A DNA stretch of 64,000 bases from an uncultured Dysgonomonas sp. (lineage in GTDB: Bacteria; Bacteroidota; Bacteroidia; Bacteroidales; Dysgonomonadaceae). The translations under genes were made by a program, and so were the position numbers. Shown one piece after another: positions 1 to 7,722 of this stretch. The notes beneath the pieces were generated by a model. That model saw only the letters and a program-made list of their open reading frames with translations. It was not told the DNA's origin and did no database searches. Location of the stretch: the NCBI RefSeq assembly GCF_934668725.1, contig NZ_CAKUOF010000018.1, forward strand, positions 1 to 64,000, read 5' to 3'. Position 1 is the first letter of the stretch, and each line of letters starts with the position of its first letter.

Positions 1-28
1 CATTTCTGTCTGAGGATTCCAGATTTTG

Positions 29-102
29 TGGAGAATATCGGACTCGAACCGATCACCTTTAGACTGCCAGTCTAACGCTCTAGCCAGATGAGCTAATCCC
101 CC
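29..102 (-). tRNA. tRNA-Ala(GGC)
   Basis: The minus strand folds into a full cloverleaf. The acceptor arm GGGGGAT pairs with ATTCTCC, the D stem is GCTC/GAGC, the anticodon stem TTAGA/TCTAA encloses the loop CTGGCAG (anticodon GGC), and the T arm carries GGTTCGAGTCC. The G3:U70 wobble pair, the alanine identity element, is present. CCA is not encoded. A TATCTTTG box lies just upstream on the same strand. Confidence 0.96.
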
Positions 103-118
103 ATTCTCAATTATGCAG

Positions 119-126
119 CAAAGATA
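119..126 (-). promoter_or_regulatory. -7 box for tRNA-Ala
   Basis: TATCTTTG on the minus strand matches the Bacteroidota -7 consensus TAnnTTTG and lies 17 bases before the tRNA 5' end. No clear -33 TTTG is found at the ideal spacing, so the upstream half is uncertain. Confidence 0.6.
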
Positions 127-171
127 TAAGATTTTCTCGAATTGTTGCCTTATTGAGACAAAAAGAACAAA

Positions 172-354
172 TTAATTGTGTACATCATTGGACAAAGCTT
201 CTGTCTGTTGATGTGTCATTGATGTTGCTTTGTTTGACTTTCTGCTGTTGTCCAGAAAGGCTCCGATAGCAAATGCTGTCGGTAGGATAGTAAGTGCTGT
301 TAAGGCTACTGCAACATAAACTTTTTTCAAGTGTAAATCTCTTTTCATACGCAT
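172..354 (-). CDS. Small secreted or membrane-anchored peptide, unknown
   Basis: This 60-residue frame begins MRMKRDLHLKK, followed by a hydrophobic stretch at about residues 12-32 and a polar Ser/Asn/Gln-rich tail. That is a signal-peptide or single-membrane-anchor pattern. Upstream on the minus strand AGAAGGGA precedes the ATG, an unusually purine-rich initiation region for this phylum. The second ATG two codons on could also be the start. It may instead share the tRNA transcript's neighbourhood by chance. I recognise no family. The membrane segment and initiation signal argue for a real gene, but its length makes this uncertain. Confidence 0.45.
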   Translation of the reverse strand: MRMKRDLHLKKVYVAVALTALTILPTAFAIGAFLDNSRKSNKATSMTHQQTEALSNDVHN

Positions 355-586
355 CCCTTCTTTTTAATGATTACTACTATTATAATGAAAATTCGGGTAG
401 AAAGTTCAGAAAAAAATTAGATATTTAAGCATAAAATGATATTTTTTTATAGTTAAATAATTATCAGGCTCTTATGTTAATTGTAATTAAATCTTTATTA
501 GCATATATTCACTTATAATAAGCTGTATTTGTGTGTTTTATAGATTCATCTAATTTGATGTTGGTGATAAAAGTAAATTATCTGAT

Positions 587-594
587 TATCTTTG
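587..594 (+). promoter_or_regulatory. Candidate -7 box upstream of DUF4286/ruvC
   Basis: TATCTTTG fits TAnnTTTG and lies 33 bases before the DUF4286 start. A TTGG at 561-564 is the nearest upstream element, with spacing a little longer than usual. Confidence 0.45.
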
Positions 595-626
595 TATAGA
601 GTATAGATAAATTTTATAGAATAATT

Positions 627-941
627 ATGTTGATATTTAATACAACTCTGCATGTTGAAGATGCAGTACAGGATGAATTTATAGATTTTTTGAAGGGCTA
701 TTATGTGCCTTTGTCTTTGAAGAGCGGGTTGTTGAGTAACGCTACTTTATCTAAGATAGAACGTCAACATGAAGAAAGTGGAGTTAGTTATGCCTTGCAG
801 TTTAAGACAAATGATATTGACACATTAAACAAGTGGGTGGAGGAAACCGGAGAGGGGTTGAGCTTAGAGATGTCACGGAGATTTGGATCTAAGGTAGGAG
901 GATTTGTTACTCTATTAGAAGAAATTTCACTACTGCCATAG
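627..941 (+). CDS. DUF4286 family protein
   Basis: This 104-residue cytoplasmic protein matches, by recall, the DUF4286 family of Bacteroidota. Recognisable features are the MLIFNTTLHVED start, the LKSGLLSNATLSKI core, the YALQFKTND strand and the end with FGSKVGGFVTLLEEI. It looks like a ferredoxin-fold small domain (alternating strands and helices), with no catalytic motif. No function is known to me. It lies 79 bases upstream of ruvC on the same strand, a neighbourhood I associate with other Bacteroidales, so co-transcription is likely. The start follows an AT-rich leader without a Shine-Dalgarno site, as is normal here. Confidence 0.85.
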   Translation: MLIFNTTLHVEDAVQDEFIDFLKGYYVPLSLKSGLLSNATLSKIERQHEESGVSYALQFKTNDIDTLNKWVEETGEGLSLEMSRRFGSKVGGFVTLLEEISLLP

Positions 942-1020
942 TTTAGGTGTAGTTTTGAACTATAATTATTTTTAATAAAGCTGAGGTATTGGGTTTAAAG
1001 TTTACTCTAATAAAAAGTAG

Positions 1021-1596
1021 ATGGCTAAGATAGATAAAGAGCGTATTATTTTGGGGATCGATCCCGGTACTCAGATTATGGGATATGGAGTATTACGTGT
1101 TTTGAACAATAAACCCCAATTGATAACAATGGGGGTTATACAATTAAGTAAATATGACGATCATTACCTTAAACTGAGGCGTATTTTCGAAAGAGTTCTT
1201 GCTTTAGTCGAAGAATACCTTCCCGATGAATTAGCAATTGAAGCTCCATTTTTTGGTAAGAATGTACAGAGTATGTTGAAGTTGGGGCGTGCCCAAGGGG
1301 TTGCTATGGCAGCGGCATTATCAAGAGATATTCCGATTTTCGAATATGCACCATTGAAAATAAAGATGTCTATAACAGGAAATGGTAAAGCAGCAAAGGA
1401 GCAGGTCGCTTACATGCTTCAGCAATATTTAAAAATTCCTGATGAAAGTATGCTCCCTCAGCTGGATGCGACTGATGGATTGGCAGCCGCTGTATGCCAT
1501 TACTTCCAGACAAATAATCCAACCCAGGAGAAGAAGTTCAATAGTTGGAAGGACTTTATAAATCAAAATCCAAATAAAGTGAAAGGTGATAAATAG
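1021..1596 (+). CDS. ruvC: Holliday junction endonuclease RuvC
   Basis: RuvC cuts Holliday junctions symmetrically after RuvAB branch migration. The 191-residue protein starts with the RNase-H-like strand LGIDPGTQIMGYG. The four acidic active-site residues are visible at D14, E74, D149 and D152, with the DATDGLAAAVCH helix holding the last two. Length is normal, with a short charged tail. ruvA and ruvB are not in this window, as is common in Bacteroidota. nadK converges from the other side with about 80 bases between the stop codons and no obvious terminator. Confidence 0.97.
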   Translation: MAKIDKERIILGIDPGTQIMGYGVLRVLNNKPQLITMGVIQLSKYDDHYLKLRRIFERVLALVEEYLPDELAIEAPFFGKNVQSMLKLGRAQGVAMAAALSRDIPIFEYAPLKIKMSITGNGKAAKEQVAYMLQQYLKIPDESMLPQLDATDGLAAAVCHYFQTNNPTQEKKFNSWKDFINQNPNKVKGDK

Positions 1597-1679
1597 CCTG
1601 TGCTATAGATCGGTATTGGCTGACTTGTTTATTGGTTACAACAGTTCGGATAAGTAAAATACTAGAATTGGCAGTCTCG

Positions 1680-2552
1680 CTAATCTACACGAGGATCAGT
1701 CCCCCATTTCAATTTATTTTTTAAGGTGCTGTAGAATGTTTGTCCTGTACGTTTGACTACGAGCACGGGAGTTGAAGCTTTTTCGATTTGAAGCGTAGTT
1801 CCATTTATTGGCATTGCCTTGGATCGTCCATCAAGTGAGATTAAGAAGCATGAGCTACGACCTCTAACATGTAAAGTCAGTATATTATTGTCCTCGATAA
1901 CTAATGGGCGTGCACTCAAACTGTGAGGAGCAATTGCCGTAATAATGAAGTTTGATGTGTTTGGTGCCATAATAGGGCCTCCCACACTGAGTGAATAGGC
2001 CGTAGATCCCGTAGGTGTAGATACCAGCAGACCATCGGCTTCGTATGATGTAAGCCTTTCTCCATTAATATTTACATCAATAGTAATCATCGATGATGAA
2101 TCTTGCTTAAGGATAGCTATTTCATTCAGAGCATAGTCTTTTGTAGGAGAAGGCGAACCCTTAACAATTAGTTTGAGTTGGCTACGCTTTTCTATTGTGT
2201 AATTACCTCTTAATATTTCGGATAGAGTTTGTTCCATATCTTTTTCCGAAACATCAGCCAGAAAACCCAGCCTTCCGGTATTGATGCCGAGAATTGGGAT
2301 GTTTTTTTCTCTGATAGCTGATACAGTACGCAAAAATGTACCATCACCCCCTATGCTGAATGCCATATCTAAATTGAGGTTATTATAATCTATAATACCG
2401 GCAATATAGTCTTTGAGGTCAAGATCGGGTTTAAGATATTCATAGAATTCTTTTTGAATAAAAATCTCAACATGGTTCTGAGATAAGATATCAAAAACCT
2501 TTTTTATTTGTTCTTTTTTTTGATATTTTTTGCCGAAAATTCCGATTCTCAT
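1680..2552 (-). CDS. nadK: NAD kinase
   Basis: This enzyme phosphorylates NAD to NADP with ATP or polyphosphate in the cytoplasm. The 290-residue protein has the GGDG motif at residues 68-71 (SIGGDGTFLR), the NE pair at 143-144 and the TGSTAYSLS motif at 181-189, the standard active-site set. Length is normal for the bacterial family. It is transcribed away from pdxJ. The shared 304-base gap holds an AAGGG...CCCTT palindrome and a -7-like box. In other Bacteroidales nadK and pdxJ are also divergent neighbours, by recall. Confidence 0.97.
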   Translation of the reverse strand: MRIGIFGKKYQKKEQIKKVFDILSQNHVEIFIQKEFYEYLKPDLDLKDYIAGIIDYNNLNLDMAFSIGGDGTFLRTVSAIREKNIPILGINTGRLGFLADVSEKDMEQTLSEILRGNYTIEKRSQLKLIVKGSPSPTKDYALNEIAILKQDSSSMITIDVNINGERLTSYEADGLLVSTPTGSTAYSLSVGGPIMAPNTSNFIITAIAPHSLSARPLVIEDNNILTLHVRGRSSCFLISLDGRSKAMPINGTTLQIEKASTPVLVVKRTGQTFYSTLKNKLKWGTDPRVD

Positions 2553-2629
2553 AAAAGATACATTTTTCTGTCTGTCAGTTTATCAAATCACTTTTTTTAT
2601 CCGAAATGCTTTTCTGTTAGAAAAGTAAT

Positions 2630-2645
2630 AAGGGTCTTAGCCCTT
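2630..2645. repeat. Short palindrome, variant copy
   Basis: AAGGG TCTTAG CCCTT forms a 5-bp stem. It is a looser relative of the AAGGTCnnnGACCTT family described in the findings and lies upstream of both nadK and pdxJ. Confidence 0.5.
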
Positions 2646-2684
2646 AAAAATACTGAAATACTATCAAGTTTCGGTATTTACTAT

Positions 2685-2692
2685 TAAATTTG
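2685..2692 (+). promoter_or_regulatory. Candidate -7 box for pdxJ
   Basis: TAAATTTG fits TAnnTTTG. It would give a leader of about 155 bases carrying the 2823 palindrome. No good -33 partner was seen. Confidence 0.4.
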
Positions 2693-2817
2693 CGTAATAG
2701 TATATGAGCAATGATGCAAAGTTGGTGAAAAAGTTTTATTATTAAATACATTCATTCATTAATTGCTATATTTTCAAGTATAACTATCGGGATATTTTGT
2801 ATCGGAAAGAAGTAATA

Positions 2818-2835
2818 AAAAAGGGTCTGTGACCT
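2818..2835 (+). repeat. Short palindrome in the pdxJ leader
   Basis: GGTC TGT GACC, preceded by AAAAAG, lies about 22 bases before the pdxJ ATG. The 15 bases at 2818-2832 recur inverted at 4510-4524, after the tonB-like gene. Confidence 0.75.
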
Positions 2836-2856
2836 CAATCACGAAAAGAAGCTATC

Positions 2857-3570
2857 ATGACACAGTTGAGCGTAAATATAAATAAAGTTGCAACTATAAG
2901 AAACGCACGAGGAGGAGATGTTCCGAATGTTTTACAGGTTGCTCTCGATTGCGAGAGGTTTGGAGCCCAAGGTATAACCGTGCACCCTCGTCCCGATGAA
3001 CGTCATATCAAGTTTAAAGATGTATATGATTTAAAAGCTCATATAAAAACGGAATTCAATATAGAAGGGTATCCCTCAACTGATTTTATAAAACTGATTA
3101 AAACCGTAAAGCCCACTCAGGTAACCTTAGTGCCAGATGCCCCCGATGCTATAACATCTAATGCAGGATGGGATACAAAAGTCCATCAGTCGCTGCTAAG
3201 TGATCTTATAGATGAGTTCAGGGCAATGGGAGTCCGTACATCTATATTTACGGGTACTGATCCCGAAATCATAGAGTATGCGGCTAAAACGGGAACAGAT
3301 AGAATCGAATTGTATACCGAACCTTATGCAACTTTGTATCCGAAGAATAAAGACGAAGCTATTGCTCCGTTTATAGAAGCCGCAAAGATTGCCAAAAAAC
3401 TAGGCTTAGGAATAAATGCCGGGCACGACCTGAGCTTGGAGAATCTAAACTTCTTTTATAAAAATATTCCTTACATTGAAGAGGTGTCTATTGGTCATGC
3501 ATTGATAAGTGATGCTCTCTATCTGGGATTAGAAAGAACAATTGCTGCATATAAAAACTGTTTGAAATAG
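2857..3570 (+). CDS. pdxJ: Pyridoxine 5'-phosphate synthase
   Basis: PdxJ condenses 1-deoxyxylulose 5-phosphate with 3-amino-2-oxopropyl phosphate to pyridoxine 5'-phosphate, the last ring-forming step of the DXP-dependent vitamin B6 route. The 237-residue TIM barrel begins LSVNINKVATIRNARGG and carries the active-site strand TVHPRPDERH (H43, R45, D47, R49, H50) and the AGHDLSLENL phosphate-binding loop near the end. Length is normal. Its pathway partner pdxA is at 34.4 kb. The TAG stop overlaps a GGTCGTAGACC palindrome, and the tonB-like gene starts 28 bases later, so the two probably form an operon. Confidence 0.97.
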   Translation: MTQLSVNINKVATIRNARGGDVPNVLQVALDCERFGAQGITVHPRPDERHIKFKDVYDLKAHIKTEFNIEGYPSTDFIKLIKTVKPTQVTLVPDAPDAITSNAGWDTKVHQSLLSDLIDEFRAMGVRTSIFTGTDPEIIEYAAKTGTDRIELYTEPYATLYPKNKDEAIAPFIEAAKIAKKLGLGINAGHDLSLENLNFFYKNIPYIEEVSIGHALISDALYLGLERTIAAYKNCLK

Positions 3571-3580
3571 GTCGTAGACC
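3570..3580 (+). repeat. Short palindrome on the pdxJ stop codon
   Basis: GGTC GTA GACC begins at the last base of the TAG stop codon and is followed by AATAAAA. It is the same family as the copies at 29982 and 32533. Confidence 0.75.
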
Positions 3581-3598
3581 AATAAAAATAAATTGCCA

Positions 3599-4507
3599 AT
3601 GGCTATGGTAAAAGAAAAGACAATAAGTTTGGCGGGAACAATCGCGTTTCACGTAATTCTATTGTTATGTTTACTATTCTATTATATTAAGCCTGTTAGT
3701 GATAACAGATATAGTCAGGAGATGGGCGGTGTACCCGTAATGTTTGGAAATGTTGCTGATGCATCAGGTGATGATGAACCCTTCGGACGAGGAAACGGGC
3801 TGACTGAAGACATTGCAGAGCCTATAGAATCAGACCCGACTATGCCCAATAATTTAGGAGAATCAACTCCCGAGACCAAAGTGGAGCCTGTTCCCGTAAA
3901 AGCTCCTACGCCTAAGGTTACAGCTAAGGAAACCAAAGCACCAACAGCAACTCAGGATGTAGAGAAAACCATTGCTATAAATGAAGCAAAAAAAGCCGAA
4001 GCAGAGAAAAAGCGAAAAGAAGATGCTGCTGCAGAGGTAAAGCGTAAGGCTCAGGCGGAAGCCGATAGGATAGCACAGGAAGAAGCTGCCCGAAAGAAAA
4101 ATATAAATAGCCAAATGGCTGGTCTGTTTGGTAATGGATCGGGTAGCGGTAGCCGAGGTAATACACAAGGAACCGGAACCCAAGGTTCGCCTTCAGGAAA
4201 TGGAAGTACTGGAAAAATCTCAGGAGTAGGAGGCTCAGGAACCTACGACTTGGGAGGAAGAGGAGTAGGTGCAGGAGGTTTGAAGCTTCCAGATTATCAT
4301 GTGGACGATTACGGAACTGTGGTTGTTGATATAATTGTCGATCCAAAAGGAAACGTAATAGAAGCGAGTATTGGCAAAGGAACAAATACGACTAATGCCA
4401 GTTTAAGAAATGAATCATTACGAGCTGCCCGTCGTACTAAATTTGCCACAAGTTCTAATTTAAATAATCAAAAAGGTACAATTACTTATAAGTTTAACCT
4501 GAACTAA
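3599..4507 (+). CDS. TonB-like energy transducer protein
   Basis: TonB proteins carry energy from the inner-membrane ExbB/ExbD motor to outer-membrane TonB-dependent receptors. This 302-residue protein has a cytoplasmic start, one membrane helix at about 10-30, a Pro/Lys/Glu/Ala-rich periplasmic span (about 60-165), a Gly/Ser-rich linker (about 170-225) and a C-terminal TonB-type domain with DYGTVVVDIIVDPKGNVIEASI. I start at the ATG at 3599; a longer frame begins at a TTG at 3593. The gene follows pdxJ, with no exbB or exbD between them, unlike the arrangement I recall from other Bacteroidales. The C-terminal domain is divergent, so the receptor partner cannot be named. Confidence 0.85.
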   Translation: MAMVKEKTISLAGTIAFHVILLLCLLFYYIKPVSDNRYSQEMGGVPVMFGNVADASGDDEPFGRGNGLTEDIAEPIESDPTMPNNLGESTPETKVEPVPVKAPTPKVTAKETKAPTATQDVEKTIAINEAKKAEAEKKRKEDAAAEVKRKAQAEADRIAQEEAARKKNINSQMAGLFGNGSGSGSRGNTQGTGTQGSPSGNGSTGKISGVGGSGTYDLGGRGVGAGGLKLPDYHVDDYGTVVVDIIVDPKGNVIEASIGKGTNTTNASLRNESLRAARRTKFATSSNLNNQKGTITYKFNLN

Positions 4508-4524
4508 GTTCACAGACCCTTTTT
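4506..4524 (-). repeat. Inverted copy of the short palindrome after the tonB-like gene
   Basis: TCACAGACCCTTTTT at 4510-4524 is the exact reverse complement of 2818-2832 in the pdxJ leader, so the pdxJ-tonB pair is bracketed by inverted copies. The T run could also help transcription termination. Confidence 0.7.
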
Positions 4525-4612
4525 GTTGCTTATTCAAGTATAACAATTATAGATTGTTGTAACTCTAAAAAAACACCCATAAATTTTATTCTTTACTTAA
4601 TTAGAATTGAAT

Positions 4613-5155
4613 ATGAAAAAAGCATTGATTTTTTTAACAACAGGATTTGAGGAAATAGAAGCTTTGGCTACTGTAGATATATTGAGAAGAGGCGAAGTAG
4701 ATGTAAAAACTGTGTCGTTGACTGACGAAAAAACAGTGGTTGGTAGTCATGCTATTCCTGTAGTTGCAGATGTATTATTCTCGGATGTAGATTTTACTGC
4801 TATTGATATGTTGATCTTACCGGGTGGTACAACTAAGATTAATGATCACGAAGGATTAAAAAAGCAAGTAAAAGCATTTGTCGAGGCAGACAAAGATATA
4901 GCTGCAATTTGTGCAGCACCTATGGTTTTAGGAGGTTTAGGATTGCTTAGAGGTAAATCTGCGACATGTTATCCCGGATTCGAAAAATATCTGGATGGAG
5001 CAAATCTGAAAACACAGGAGGCTGTAGTTATAGACGGTAAAGTAGTAACAGGTAGAGGTCCCGGACTGACTTTTGATTTTGCCCTTCAATTGCTGGAGAT
5101 ATTGGCAGGTAAAGAAAAGAGACAAGAGGTAGCTAAAGGTTTATTATTAGCATAA
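4613..5155 (+). CDS. DJ-1/PfpI family protein
   Basis: This 180-residue Rossmann-like protein belongs to the DJ-1 (ThiJ/PfpI) superfamily. The acidic residue motif GFEEIEA (E16) and the nucleophile elbow AAICAAPMVLG (C100) correspond to Glu18 and Cys106 of DJ-1. Family members act as deglycases, redox chaperones or stress proteins, and the substrate cannot be told from sequence. The ATG at 4613 is used; an upstream TTG at 4607 adds two residues. It stands alone, ended by a strong hairpin at 5180-5207. Confidence 0.93.
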   Translation: MKKALIFLTTGFEEIEALATVDILRRGEVDVKTVSLTDEKTVVGSHAIPVVADVLFSDVDFTAIDMLILPGGTTKINDHEGLKKQVKAFVEADKDIAAICAAPMVLGGLGLLRGKSATCYPGFEKYLDGANLKTQEAVVIDGKVVTGRGPGLTFDFALQLLEILAGKEKRQEVAKGLLLA

Positions 5156-5179
5156 TCAGATTGATATATAAATAAAAGA

Positions 5180-5212
5180 AGGCAGGGGTATTAAATTATC
5201 CCTGCCTCTTTA
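5180..5212 (+). terminator. Rho-independent terminator after the DJ-1 gene
   Basis: AGGCAGGG pairs with CCCTGCCT around a 12-base loop and is followed by CTTTAAT. It lies 24 bases after the stop codon. Confidence 0.85.
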
Positions 5213-5289
5213 ATATATTTGCATAATATTATTTTGGATATTAATGAACTTTAAATCATTTCTGTAATCTTGGACAGAAATCAATATTG

Positions 5290-6357
5290 ATGATAAAACC
5301 ACTGACGTCACTAAGGTTTGTTTTTGCCTTTATGGTTTTTATGAGCCATAATATTCTTTTCGACAAAGGAACAAATCCGTTTCTTCACCATCTCTTTTAC
5401 GAGGGATGTGTGGGAGTTAGCTTCTTTTTTATCTTGAGTGGTTTTATTCTGACGCACGTCTACCAACAAGGTTTTAACGAAAATAAAATCAGTAAAGGAG
5501 CTTTCTATGTAGCACGTTTTGCACGTATATACCCTTTGCATATTCTCACGATGTTGATTTGGGTGTATATGAGAAAGGATCACCCGTTGAACGAACCTTA
5601 TATAACCAATTTTATTTCGAATATATTTCTAGTACAAAGCTTTTATCCTACCGATGAAATACGATTTAATACCGCAGCATGGAGCCTTTCGGACGAGATG
5701 TTTTTCTACCTCTTGTTTCCTCTGTTTATATCTTGGTTCGCAACTATGAAGCGTAAGTTTGTTGTGGGTTTTACTTTAGCAGGGATTCTTGTATTTCTTC
5801 TATGTCCGATATTTAACGGGACTAAAAATCAAGAATGGTTTCTTTATAGTTATCCTCCCGTGCGGCTATTAGATTTTGTTTTAGGAATATTGTTTTATAA
5901 TATATGCCAGTCGGTTAAGGTGGCAAATTTTAGAAGAAAGATTTCACCTACAGTAATGGAGATATCAGCAATCTTTTTATTTCTGGTTTTCTATATAGTA
6001 GCTTACTTTATACCCGAAGTTTATCGCTATTCTATGTGGTACTGGCTGCCTGTAGGAGTATTTATATCTGTATTTTATTTTCAGGCAGGCAGTATTTCTA
6101 AATTCCTGTCGAATGATACATTTATCTGGTTGGGCGAGATTAGTTTCGCTTTCTACATGTTTCATGCGATAGTTCTTTGGTATATAAGAAGAACTTTCAT
6201 TTTGTTGGATATGGATGTCGATAAACCTGTTATTTTTGTTTTGGGGCTTACCTTGACTATTGTAGTCTCCGGCTTGTCTTTCAAATATTTTGAAACTCCG
6301 GCAAATAAATGGGTGAAAGAAAAGCTGAGTAAGCGTCTTTTAGTAAAGAATACCTAG
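5290..6357 (+). CDS. Acyltransferase 3 family membrane protein
   Basis: This 355-residue integral membrane protein of the acyltransferase-3 (OafA/NodX-like) family begins IKPLTSLRFVFAFMVFMSH. It keeps the N-terminal Arg and the SH pair expected near the active site, followed by about ten hydrophobic segments (e.g. GVSFFFILSGFILTHVY, FAFYMFHAIVLWYI). The family moves acetyl or other acyl groups onto extracytoplasmic sugars such as O-antigen, capsule or peptidoglycan. The acceptor is unknown because no glycan gene adjoins it. The ATG at 5290 is preferred over the TTG at 5287. It converges with corA, with only 10 bases between stops. Confidence 0.92.
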   Translation: MIKPLTSLRFVFAFMVFMSHNILFDKGTNPFLHHLFYEGCVGVSFFFILSGFILTHVYQQGFNENKISKGAFYVARFARIYPLHILTMLIWVYMRKDHPLNEPYITNFISNIFLVQSFYPTDEIRFNTAAWSLSDEMFFYLLFPLFISWFATMKRKFVVGFTLAGILVFLLCPIFNGTKNQEWFLYSYPPVRLLDFVLGILFYNICQSVKVANFRRKISPTVMEISAIFLFLVFYIVAYFIPEVYRYSMWYWLPVGVFISVFYFQAGSISKFLSNDTFIWLGEISFAFYMFHAIVLWYIRRTFILLDMDVDKPVIFVLGLTLTIVVSGLSFKYFETPANKWVKEKLSKRLLVKNT

Positions 6358-6367
6358 AGTTAGTTTA

Positions 6368-7447
6368 CTATAGCCACTTTTTCTTCTTCAAAAAGAGAAG
6401 GGCTAATATAACAATTAGCGTCATAATTCCCCACGCAACAATATAACCGTATTTCCATTTCAACTCGGGCATATATTCAAAATTCATCCCCCATACCCCC
6501 ACCATAAAAGTCAAAGGTATAAAGATTGTAGATACGACGGTGAGCTTCGTGATAACATTATTCATCTTTAGGTTATTGTTGTTGAAGTATAAATTGCCTA
6601 ATGATGTGATGGATTCATGGAATATATCAAGGTCATCAGAAGCCGTTCTTAATCGGTCGTCGTAATCATTAAAATATATTTTATTCTCTGACTTTATTAG
6701 TTGGTTGTCATTATGTAATATATTCGAATACTCTTCACGCATAGATGTAACGGCACGCTTCAATAGCGAATAATCTTTTTTTCGGGTGCGTATAAATTTC
6801 ATTATATCAATACCCTTAGTGTCATTATCAATGAGTTTATCCTCCAAGTCATCTATTTTTGTAGCTAATTTTAAAACGGTATCATTGTATAGAGATTGTA
6901 CACAATTGAGTAATATATATAATAAATAATCCGCTCCTTTTTCACGTATTTGTACTTTCGAATTTTTAATAGCCTCCTGTACATCTGTAAATATAGGACT
7001 GGCATTTTCCTGAAGGCTTATAACATAATTATCTCCTAATATAAAAGCAATATGATCCAGATCCAACTCCTGAGATCCATCAATAAAACACCCCGACATT
7101 AATATAAAAGTATTATGTTCGTATGTAATAACTTTGGTTACGTTACGCCACGACAGTAAATCTTTTACGTCAAATCGTGGTATGCCGAATGACTTACAGA
7201 TATTATATATAATTTCGGCGTCGGCTATCCCCACTATTTTAAACCAGTTTATGCAGTCGTCCTTTATCAAATCTTTTATTTTATCAGAAGGAGGAATGGA
7301 TTTTGTAGAAACTTGTTTTGTGTTATATTGCACCAACTCTATAGATGTCGGAATCTGTATATCTCCCAAATAAGTAAGATTTTCAAGCAGGTGGGCATTC
7401 TTTATATGTTTCCGGCTATGAGTTCTGGTAGAGTTCCGTTTTGCCAT
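6368..7447 (-). CDS. corA: CorA family divalent-cation transporter
   Basis: CorA forms pentameric inner-membrane channels for Mg2+ and sometimes Co2+ or Ni2+. The 359-residue protein has a long cytoplasmic N-terminal alpha/beta domain (about 1-290), two C-terminal membrane helices and the pore motif GMN at 320-322 (VWGMNFEYMPEL), followed by a KKKKWL cytoplasmic tail. This is the full family architecture. The N terminus is basic (KRNSTRTHSRKHIK). The gene is single and divergent from the sulfatase-fold gene at 7723. Confidence 0.96.
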   Translation of the reverse strand: MAKRNSTRTHSRKHIKNAHLLENLTYLGDIQIPTSIELVQYNTKQVSTKSIPPSDKIKDLIKDDCINWFKIVGIADAEIIYNICKSFGIPRFDVKDLLSWRNVTKVITYEHNTFILMSGCFIDGSQELDLDHIAFILGDNYVISLQENASPIFTDVQEAIKNSKVQIREKGADYLLYILLNCVQSLYNDTVLKLATKIDDLEDKLIDNDTKGIDIMKFIRTRKKDYSLLKRAVTSMREEYSNILHNDNQLIKSENKIYFNDYDDRLRTASDDLDIFHESITSLGNLYFNNNNLKMNNVITKLTVVSTIFIPLTFMVGVWGMNFEYMPELKWKYGYIVAWGIMTLIVILALLFLKKKKWL

Positions 7448-7571
7448 AATATTGTGTATGTTGATTAAGTCGTTTTACTATTGGATATTTATAAATGACA
7501 TTGATTATTATACTTGGATAGAGAATGAAAAGGAACGAGACCTTAACTAGATCAAAAATAAGAAAAAATGC

Positions 7572-7579
7572 TATATTTG
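7572..7579 (+). promoter_or_regulatory. Candidate -7 box for the phosphoethanolamine-transferase-like gene
   Basis: TATATTTG fits TAnnTTTG and would give a leader of about 135 bases. No -33 TTTG was found. Confidence 0.35.
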
Positions 7580-7722
7580 CCACTCCTATTATGATTAAGT
7601 GTGTCGAAATATTTATTCCATAGTTAATACCATCATAGAAGGTTATTATTTATGTATTTATCCGAATAGCGAATCGATATATAGCATAATGCATACTAAA
7701 ATTAAATACTGAGTGACTGTTG

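Larger units (their letters stand above)
2553..2856. other. Divergent nadK/pdxJ intergenic region
   Basis: This 304-base gap has no gene. It contains the palindrome AAGGGTCTTAGCCCTT (2630-2645), a TAAATTTG box for pdxJ (2685-2692) and the AAGGGTCTGTGACCTC palindrome (2821-2836) in the pdxJ leader. The remainder is AT-rich. Confidence 0.7.

Noticed and set aside
3593..3598. TTG start extension of the tonB-like gene, and similar TTG extensions at 4607, 5287, 7720, 14141, 52924, 60652 and 61855
   Set aside because: In each case an ATG a few codons on gives a better start, often directly in front of a signal peptide or conserved N terminus.
3863..4385. Two long minus-strand frames opposite the tonB-like gene
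   Set aside because: They result from the repetitive Lys/Glu/Gly-rich codons of the tonB linker and show only low-complexity residues.
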